Source: an uncultured Bacteroidales bacterium
GTDB taxonomy: Bacteria > Bacteroidota > Bacteroidia > Bacteroidales > Paludibacteraceae
Assembly (NCBI GenBank): GCA_946187695.1
Contig: CAMHSB010000005.1
Coordinates: 1-64,000, forward strand
Reading direction: 5' to 3'
DNA length: 64,000 nt
In this document: piece by piece, positions 38,258-44,800 of the stretch
How the letters are laid out: every line of letters starts with the position of its first letter
Position numbering within the stretch: the stretch's first letter is position 1
The notes under the pieces: generated by a model
Told to the model about the DNA's origin: nothing
Databases searched by the model: none
Seen by the model: the letters and a program-made list of their open reading frames with translations, nothing else
Made by a program: the position numbers and the translations under genes

Positions 38258-39393
38258 ACGTTAAAAAGAAAATGCATGATATCGCCGTCTTGGACCACAT
38301 AGTCCTTGCCCTCGATACCCAGTTTACCCGCCGCACGGCATTGTGCTTCGCCGCCCAGCGCAATATAATCCTCGTACTTGATTACCTCCGCGCGGATGAA
38401 CCCGCGCTCGAAATCCGTATGGATAACGCCCGCGCATTGCGGCGCTTTAGCACCGGCTTTGAACGTCCATGCACGCACCTCGTCCGAGCCCGCCGTCAAG
38501 AACGTCCGCAGGTTAAGCAGCGCATAGGCCGCTTTAATCAACCGGTTCACACCCGACTCCTGCAAGCCTATCTCCTCGAGGAACAACTGCCGCTCCTCGT
38601 AGCTCTCCAACTCCGCAATCTCACTCTCTATCTTCGCCGCCAGTACCAGCACCTGTGGTTCCTGCATAGTTTGTCCGTCTGCGGAGACTCTCCGCTCGTC
38701 CTTAACCGCTTCGCGCACCTGCTCCACGTATGCGTTGCCCTTCACAGCCGAGGCCTCATCTACGTTGCATACGTACATCACCGGTTTGTTCGTCAGCAGG
38801 AACAGATCCCGCGCAGCAGCTTCCTGATCTTTGTTATCCAACTCCACCGTCCGGGCGTTCTTGCCCTGCGACAACGCCTCGCGATATTTCACCAGCACCT
38901 CCAACTGCAACTTCGCCTGCTTGTCTCCACCGGCTTTCGCCGCTTTCTCGCATTTCTGAATACGACTCTCCACCGTCTCTAAATCCTTCAACTGCAACTC
39001 CGCGTCGATGATCTCTTTGTCGCGCACCGGGTTCACCGAACCGTCCACATGCACCACGTTCTCGTCATCGAAACAGCGCAGCACATGGATGATCGCATCC
39101 GTCTCACGGATGTTCGCCAGGAACTTGTTTCCTAAACCCTCACCCTTACTTGCACCCTTCACCAGACCCGCTATGTCCACGATCTCTACCGTCGTCGGGA
39201 TCACACCGCGCTCGGGCTTGCACAACTCACCCAGCTTGATCAACCGCTCGTCCGGTACCGTGATCACTCCCACGTTCGGCTCGATCGTGCAGAACGGAAA
39301 GTTCGCACTCTGCGCCTTCGCATTACTCAAACAGTTAAATAACGTACTCTTGCCTACATTCGGTAGGCCCACTATCCCACATTGTAAACTCAT
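38254..39393 (-). CDS. ychF: Redox-regulated ribosome-binding ATPase YchF
   Basis: OBG-family P-loop protein that prefers ATP. Start chosen at ATG 39393 (MSLQCGIVGLPNVGKST); the longer frame to 39423 runs into the promoter. Motifs: G1 GLPNVGKST, G3 DIAGLVKGASKGEGLGN, the NVDE-type G4 CNVDE, and the C-terminal TGS-like domain (AWTFKAGAKAPQCAGVIHTDF). First gene of the ychF-antiporter-C10 peptidase unit. About 379 residues, slightly longer than the usual 363. Confidence 0.95.
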   Translation of the reverse strand: MSLQCGIVGLPNVGKSTLFNCLSNAKAQSANFPFCTIEPNVGVITVPDERLIKLGELCKPERGVIPTTVEIVDIAGLVKGASKGEGLGNKFLANIRETDAIIHVLRCFDDENVVHVDGSVNPVRDKEIIDAELQLKDLETVESRIQKCEKAAKAGGDKQAKLQLEVLVKYREALSQGKNARTVELDNKDQEAAARDLFLLTNKPVMYVCNVDEASAVKGNAYVEQVREAVKDERRVSADGQTMQEPQVLVLAAKIESEIAELESYEERQLFLEEIGLQESGVNRLIKAAYALLNLRTFLTAGSDEVRAWTFKAGAKAPQCAGVIHTDFERGFIRAEVIKYEDYIALGGEAQCRAAGKLGIEGKDYVVQDGDIMHFLFNV

Positions 39394-39420
39394 AATTCTT
39401 TCATTTCGCCTTTGCGCCTG

Positions 39421-39452
39421 CAAAGGTACTACAAAAAAATGACATACGCAAG
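39421..39452 (-). promoter_or_regulatory. Promoter of ychF
   Basis: Minus-strand TTG (39449-39451), 20 bases, TACCTTTG (39421-39428). Part of it lies in the left end of the 126-base repeat copy A. Confidence 0.7.
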
Positions 39453-39552
39453 ATTTTTTGCAAAATGCTGAAAAAATGCACTAAAAATCACATTTTTCTT
39501 GCGTAATCCAAAATTTTTCCGTAACTTTGCAGCCGAAAGTTGCAAAGGTAAC
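39427..39552. repeat. 126-base direct repeat, copy A (promoter module)
   Basis: Matches 40464-40589 with three mismatches in 126 positions by my reading. It contains TTG (39499-39501), 20 bases and TAACTTTG (39522-39529), a plus-strand promoter for the DUF4160 gene. The repeat starts within the ychF promoter region and ends about 27 bases before the DUF4160 ATG. Confidence 0.92.
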
Positions 39553-39578
39553 TAGAAACACTATTAAAACTCAATATT

Positions 39579-39836
39579 ATGCCGCAGATTAGTACTTTTT
39601 ACGGAATCATCATTTTTATGAACTTTCAGGATCATGCTCCTGCCCATTTTCATGCGTGGTATGGCGATTACAAGATCATGGTCAGCATTAAAGACGGTGT
39701 AGTGAAAGGCGAGATGCCCGGACGTGCCTTGCGCATGGTACTTGAGTGGTTGGATTTGCACCGTGACGAGTTGTTGGAAAACTGGGATCGTGCACAGAAC
39801 GGAGACATGGTAAAGCATATAGTTCCTTTAAAATAA
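39579..39836 (+). CDS. DUF4160 protein (toxin-antitoxin-like pair, first gene)
   Basis: 85 residues with the family pattern MPQISTFYGIIIFMNFQDH followed by PAHFHAWYGDYKIMVSI and a C-terminal EWLDLHRDELLENWDRA helix. DUF4160 genes are usually followed by a DUF2442 gene and the pair is commonly annotated as a candidate type II toxin-antitoxin module; which partner is toxic is not established. It lies seven bases before the DUF2442 gene and uses the promoter in repeat copy A. Confidence 0.9.
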   Translation: MPQISTFYGIIIFMNFQDHAPAHFHAWYGDYKIMVSIKDGVVKGEMPGRALRMVLEWLDLHRDELLENWDRAQNGDMVKHIVPLK

Positions 39837-39843
39837 TACGATT

Positions 39844-40071
39844 ATGGATTTTCTGGAGATTACAAAAGCACAGTATGTTGGAGACCATAAGATTCATTTG
39901 TGGTTCAACAACAATGTGGACAAGGTGGTCGATTTCAGCGACAAGTTGAAAGGTGCTGCCTTTGAGCCGTTGCGCGATTTGGCGTTCTTTAAGAACTTCC
40001 ACATTGCGTACAATACGATTGAGTGGGCGAACGGTGCTGATTTTGCACCTGAGTATTTGCTCAACTGTTAA
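39844..40071 (+). CDS. DUF2442 protein (toxin-antitoxin-like pair, second gene)
   Basis: 75 residues with the typical start MDFLEITKAQYVGDHKIHLW, the central VVDFSDKLKGAAFEPLRDL and the end IEWANGADFAPEYLL. Family members have a small alpha/beta fold and accompany DUF4160. No DNA-binding helix-turn-helix is evident. Two alternative hairpins follow the stop (40079-40108 and 40136-40153). Confidence 0.9.
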   Translation: MDFLEITKAQYVGDHKIHLWFNNNVDKVVDFSDKLKGAAFEPLRDLAFFKNFHIAYNTIEWANGADFAPEYLLNC

Positions 40072-40135
40072 TAATATCGTCTCTGCTCCGAGACGTAAAA
40101 AACGGAGCGTCGTGCGGACGTAAAACGCAAAGACA

Positions 40136-40153
40136 GGCGCAAGGTGTTGCGCC
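40136..40153 (+). terminator. Hairpin after the DUF4160/DUF2442 pair
   Basis: GGCGCAA, loop GGTG, TTGCGCC: a perfect seven-pair stem. It is followed by an AT-rich but not T-only tract, so it may be a weak terminator or a 3' end stabiliser. Just upstream, CGTCTC/GAGACG and GCTCCG/CGGAGC (40079-40108) are mutually exclusive stems. Confidence 0.5.
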
Positions 40154-40187
40154 ACATATATAAAATAGCGTAATAAGCCCGACTTGA

Positions 40188-40352
40188 TGATTTGAAACCC
40201 TAGACAAGTTTACAAAATCATTAACTATTCAAGCACGGTTTATGCACGCTCACGTATAAGCGTGGGTTTTCTGTGCGTAGATTTGAATAGTTAAGGTAAG
40301 TCTAGGACCTCAACAAATCAAATGAAGCAGCGAAAGCGCACGCTTTTTTTTT
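40188..40352 (+). ncRNA. Candidate structured element E1 with terminator-like end
   Basis: Five nested helices in order: TGATTTG/CAAATCA, CCTAGAC/GTCTAGG, the 12-pair TTAACTATTCAA/TTGAATAGTTAA, GCAC/GTGC and the apical CACGCT/AGCGTG (40188-40320). A stem AAAGC-GCAC-GCTTT with nine T residues follows to 40352. There is no protein-coding frame. It could be a small RNA, a long-inverted-repeat mini-element or a recombination site. The 13-base repeat downstream (40382) may belong to its control or to the next promoter. Confidence 0.55.
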
Positions 40353-40381
40353 GAAACATGCAAATAAATCGTGTAAAAAAT

Positions 40382-40426
40382 CACTCATTGAGGGATGTTT
40401 TGTGAAAATCTAGCACTCATTGAGGG
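40382..40426. repeat. 13-base direct repeat, possible operator
   Basis: CACTCATTGAGGG at 40382-40394 and again at 40414-40426, 32 bases apart (about three helical turns). It lies 38 bases before the second promoter copy. Spacing on one DNA face suits a dimeric regulator, but this is inference. Confidence 0.55.
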
Positions 40427-40463
40427 CAAAACGGCAGAATAGTGATCCAATAGATGTATAATA

Positions 40464-40589
40464 TACTACAAAAAAATGACATACGCAAGATTTTTTGCAA
40501 AATGCTGAAAAAATGCACTTAAAATCACATTTTTCTTGCATAATCCAAAATTTTTCCGTAACTTTGCAGCCGGAAGTTGCAAAGGTAAC
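40464..40589. repeat. 126-base direct repeat, copy B (promoter module)
   Basis: Near-identical to 39427-39552. It contains TTG (40536-40538), 20 bases and TAACTTTG (40559-40566), giving the MNT gene a leader of only about 20 bases. The frame that runs through it from 40495 is an artefact of the duplication. Confidence 0.92.
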
Positions 40590-40593
40590 AAAT

Positions 40594-40902
40594 ATGAACC
40601 CGATTGTATCTAAAATCAAGACATTAGGAAAGCAGGTTGTCCCTCAAGACAGCCGTCTTGTGTTGTTTGGTTCAAGGGCACGCGGAGACTACCATCCCGG
40701 CTCCGATTGGGACTTGTTAATTCTCCTGAATAAAGACAGGATTGCAACAAGCGATTATGATACCATCTCGTATCCGTTTGCGGAATTAGGATGGGAAGTC
40801 GGGGAAATGATTCATCCGATTCTTTATACCCAAAGCGATTGGGAGAGAAAACGCTTCTCGCCTTTTTATAAGAACGTAATGAAAGAAGGAATTGTACTAT
40901 GA
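40594..40902 (+). CDS. MNT-type nucleotidyltransferase (antitoxin of an MNT/HEPN pair)
   Basis: Start ATG 40594 (MNPIVSKIKTLG); the longer frame from 40495 reads through the promoter. 102 residues of the minimal nucleotidyltransferase fold with GSRARGDYHPGSDWD, fitting GSx10DxD for metal and nucleotide binding. In studied MNT/HEPN modules the nucleotidyltransferase silences the HEPN ribonuclease by adding AMP; that role is inferred here. The ATGA overlap with the next gene gives coupled synthesis. Confidence 0.9.
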   Translation: MNPIVSKIKTLGKQVVPQDSRLVLFGSRARGDYHPGSDWDLLILLNKDRIATSDYDTISYPFAELGWEVGEMIHPILYTQSDWERKRFSPFYKNVMKEGIVL

Positions 40903-41318
40903 GTCTGACTTTTGACGAGCGCAAAGCCGTTGTTGATTTCCGTATAGAAAAAGCGCGTAGGGCTTTTGAGCAAGCGCAGGGTGTGGTTGAACTGCAATAC
41001 TGGGAGACTATTGCCAACCGTTTGTATTATGCAGCATACAACGCGGTATCGGCTATGCTGATTGCGTATGGTTATATGGCTCATTCTCATGATGGCGTGA
41101 TTCATCTCTTTGGTCAGCATTTCGTAAAACCGGGTATTGTAGATGTCAAGGATGGCAAGTTGTACCATCAATTATTTACTATGCGGCTTACCGGCGACTA
41201 CGATGATACGTACGGGCTGACAAGCGAAGACGTGTTGCCGTTGATAGAGCCTGCATCAGAACTCATTGAAAAAGCAATAAGCATTGCTACAAAGAAGATA
41301 AACGAGTCACAAGCATAA
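40899..41318 (+). CDS. HEPN domain protein (UPF0332 type; toxin-like partner)
   Basis: 139 helical residues with the family core ANRLYYAAYNAVSAMLIA, HDGVIHLFGQHFVKPG and the R-x-x-x-DY patch MRLTGDYDDTYG, then a C-terminal helix PASELIEKAISIA. The canonical RNase signature Rx4-6H is not present at this patch, as in the UPF0332 branch, so ribonuclease activity is uncertain. Coupled to the MNT gene by four overlapping bases. It is followed by the long hairpin E2. Confidence 0.88.
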   Translation: MSLTFDERKAVVDFRIEKARRAFEQAQGVVELQYWETIANRLYYAAYNAVSAMLIAYGYMAHSHDGVIHLFGQHFVKPGIVDVKDGKLYHQLFTMRLTGDYDDTYGLTSEDVLPLIEPASELIEKAISIATKKINESQA

Positions 41319-41434
41319 GATAACTCTCATCGTCTTCTCCATAGACGTTAAACGGGAGGGGAATCTATCTACGCCGAGACAATCTGCCCGGTGGGGCACA
41401 AAAGATTGTGGGTGAGAGGTTTCTTTACATATTG

Positions 41435-41670
41435 AAAGGCGTTTATTGACGCTTTGTTATTGACAAACAAAAAGCTTCGAACACTTTTTTACAATTCCAG
41501 TCAGAAACAAAGTAACAATAGATGCCTACGGGTATGACATTCATACATGCCCTGCCGTTCTTGGCAGGTGTGTCGTCATATCGGCGTAGGTTTCTTTATT
41601 GTTTATTTGACTGGATGGGTTAGTTCGAAGGCCCTTGTTTGTAGATGAGCAATAGCGGAGTCTACGCTTT
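41435..41670 (+). ncRNA. Candidate structured element E2 (236-base nested hairpin)
   Basis: Helices seen from outside in: AAAGGCGT/ACGCTTT, CGCT/AGCG, ATTG/CAAT, CAAACAA/TTGTTTG, CTTCGAAC/GTTCGAAG, CCAGTCA/TGACTGG, AACAATA/TATTGTT, CCTACG/CGTAGG, TATGAC/GTCATA and apical CCTGCC/GGCAGG. Such an ordered rod is not expected by chance. It fills the gap between the HEPN gene and the leucine-rich-repeat gene. Options are a structured 5' leader, an independent small RNA or a non-autonomous inverted-repeat element. The rest of 41319-41802 shows no gene and no clear promoter. Confidence 0.6.
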
Positions 41671-41802
41671 TTGTGCGTGCATAGGTATGGCATCCCTACT
41701 AATCTCTGCTTAAACATGTATAGAGAAAATAAACAACAAACTAACATAACAAACAATCTTTAAAACCGACGGGGCGATGGGATATAACAGCCAACAAGGA
41801 AT

Positions 41803-44800
41803 ATGAAAAATAAATTACAAAAGTTTTTATCGTTATTGTTAGTACTATGTGCTGCAATAACAATTAGTGCCGGTAACATAGCCTCGGGCACATTTAAGAA
41901 AGGAGGCTCTTGGAAAATAAGCAGTAATGGCGAACTATACATTGATGTTAAGAATGTTCCTGATTATAGAAACAAAGATGTTTATATGGAAGGATACCGT
42001 CCGAGTATTGCTGTAGGCAACCGACTGATGTTTGTATGGGCGAAAAACTCGGCTCCTTGGGGGAAATATATAGAAAAAATTGTTTCAATCAAATTTTCTT
42101 CCAAAGTAGAATATATCGGTGTAGATGCATTTAGCGGTCTTTATGCTTTACGCTCAGTTTCTTTCGAGCAGCGAAATACCAATAATGTTGTTATAGCAGA
42201 GAGTGCTTTTTATGATTGCGTTCTCCTTTCTCAATTTGACTTTTCCTACGTTAAAGAAATAGGTCATTTAGCTTTCAAAAAAGCCAACTTTAGTGATGTG
42301 ACACTGCCGGTTATCACCAAATTATCCGTTTCTGCATTCGAAGACTGCTACAACATGTTCGGAAAAGCAGATAACATGACACAGGGTATTCACATTACCT
42401 CGACTACTGTACCTTTTGATTTTAGTGATCCGGAGTTATTGGATATTTGGTATGTAACAGAATCAAAAACATATCTGCAAGATAATAACGATGGAACTTT
42501 TACCAAGAAAACGGAACGGTATGTACAAACCGGAGAGTCGATGAAGATTATCGTTCCGCCTTCTATGTATAGCCAATATACAAAGAAAGAATTTGAGAAC
42601 CGGACTTTTAAATATGACCATGCTCTTTATGTTGTGCCTGGTGGTGAAAATTGGAACTTAAGTGGTGGTTCATTGATTCATTATGGTGGAATTGCTGATT
42701 ATGCCCAAGCAAGTGATGCTCCATGGTATAGTGTGCGCAATGACATTAAAAGAGTTGTCATAACCTATGCAAGTGTCGGCTCAAGTATCGGTAATAATGC
42801 GTTTACGGGTTGTGTCAATCTTGAATCAGTACAGGGAGGCGGAGCGCGACAAATTTACCAGATTGGAGAAAATGCCTTTAAGAATTGTACTAAATTAACC
42901 AGTGTGTCCAATTTGAGCTATGTGAAATACATAGAAAAGAATGCGTTTGCAGGATGCACGAACCTCAAGCTTGTTGATTTGTCTCATGTCTATACCATTG
43001 GGGACAATGCGTTTGACGGAGCCACATTGTCTGCATCAAATGTCGCCTTGGGTTCTACTCTCGAAAGTATCGGACAGTATGCTTTCCGTGGCTCTTTCAC
43101 AAACGGCGGACATATTTATATCTCTGCTACAGTACCGACCACTCATAGCACCGCATTTTCCGGTGCAGATGCTACACGAGTAACATTACATGTACCCGGA
43201 AGCGTAGTAGCCGGATATATGACAACCGCGCCGTGGAGTTCTTTCCAATTGGATCAATCTATGGCTTTCCCAGTTAGTGGTACATACGGTAGCGGTTTCG
43301 GTCAGTGGGAGTTATCAGAAGATGGAACACTTACGCTTGACACAAAGTATGAGTATGATCATAATATACCTGATTACGCTAATATTACTAATCAACCTTG
43401 GTATCTCTATCGTGTTTTTATTCGCAAAGTGGTATTATCTGAGAATATTAAGGGGGTCGGTAAAAATGCCTTTGCATTTGCAGAAACGGGCAAATCATCT
43501 ATTCATAGTGTCGAGGCTCCGGCTGTTACTACAATCGGAGATAATGCCTTTAAGAACAACGATGCTCTTATTTCTTTCAATGGTGAGTATGTAAAGACTA
43601 TCGGTAACGAAGCATTTGCAGGTTGTGCAGCATTGAAGGACGTAAACTTCGGAGACAAACTGGTCTCTCTTGGTAGCCGCGTATTCGATGGTTGTCCTGT
43701 AGTTGCCAATTTCGCCGTAGATGCTATCACTCCTCCGTCAGTGAACTCACAGACCTTTGTGGGAATGGGCGCGGGTGCATCGAATGCTCCGGGTCGCGGA
43801 GCAAAAGCATCGGGTTCCGGTCAGCAGAGTGTGACGCTGAGTGTGCCGGAAGAGGCAACGGTGAACTACCTCGCAGCTCCGTATTGGAACTTGTTCTCAA
43901 TGGAGTTCATCGAAGGTCACGGCTCCATCGTCAAGAGCGGTGCTTATTACGACGGTGCATGGGTGCTTTATTCGGACGGTACGCTGATTGCTTCGTCGCA
44001 GACCACCAACGGCTCTATCGACGTGGCAACCGTCTATAACGATGCCACGGTGACACGTGTCGAGTTCCTCGGCGGTGCCAACGAAGTCAAGAGCACGTTC
44101 TTCTCCAACCTGCCGAACCTCAAAACGGTTGTGCTCAATGCTGCTGTCAATAAAGTAGGTTACCGCACTTTCCAGAACTGTGCGAAGTTGGAGAGCATCA
44201 ACTTGGAGAACGTGGACACCATCGAGAGCGAGGCTTTTAAAGGCTGTTCCAAACTGGCATCGGTCAAATTATCCGCTATCCAATATATCAACACGAATGC
44301 GTTTGAGGGTTGTACCCAACTGGCAAGCGTGCAGTTAGCCGGTGGTTGCCGTATCCGCAGCCGTGCGTTCAATGGTTGTACGTCACTCACAAGCATTGAC
44401 CTGAAAAGCGCAACCATTGACGGCTATGTATTTGAGGGCTGTACGGCACTGAGCAGTATCTCCAACGGCGGTCTGCAAATCACGACCAATGCGTTTAACG
44501 GCTGCTCTGCCCTCCAGAAATTCGACCTCGGTTCGGGCTGTTGGACCGTCTATAGCAATGCGTTTGCCAACACGAACATGCAGACAATCTACTGCTCTCG
44601 TCCGGAGCCGACAAAACTCTATGCAGATGCTTTCGGTAGCCTCACTCTCTCTAATATTACCGCGTACGTACCGGCGGATTACATCCGTATGTACCAGAAA
44701 GCCGATGTGTGGAAAGAGATGACGCTGATGATAGATACGACCTTCGAATCCATGCTGCCTACCGGCGGTGCATTTGGCGACAAGGGAACATGGCAATTAG

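Noticed and set aside
40495-40593. 33-residue N-terminal extension of the MNT protein
   Set aside because: It is translated from the duplicated promoter module and precedes the transcription start.
40188-41670. Integron attC sites at E1 and E2
   Set aside because: Size and folding fit, but I could not find paired RYYYAAC/GTTRRRY cores and no integrase is present; kept only as a cassette-like hypothesis.
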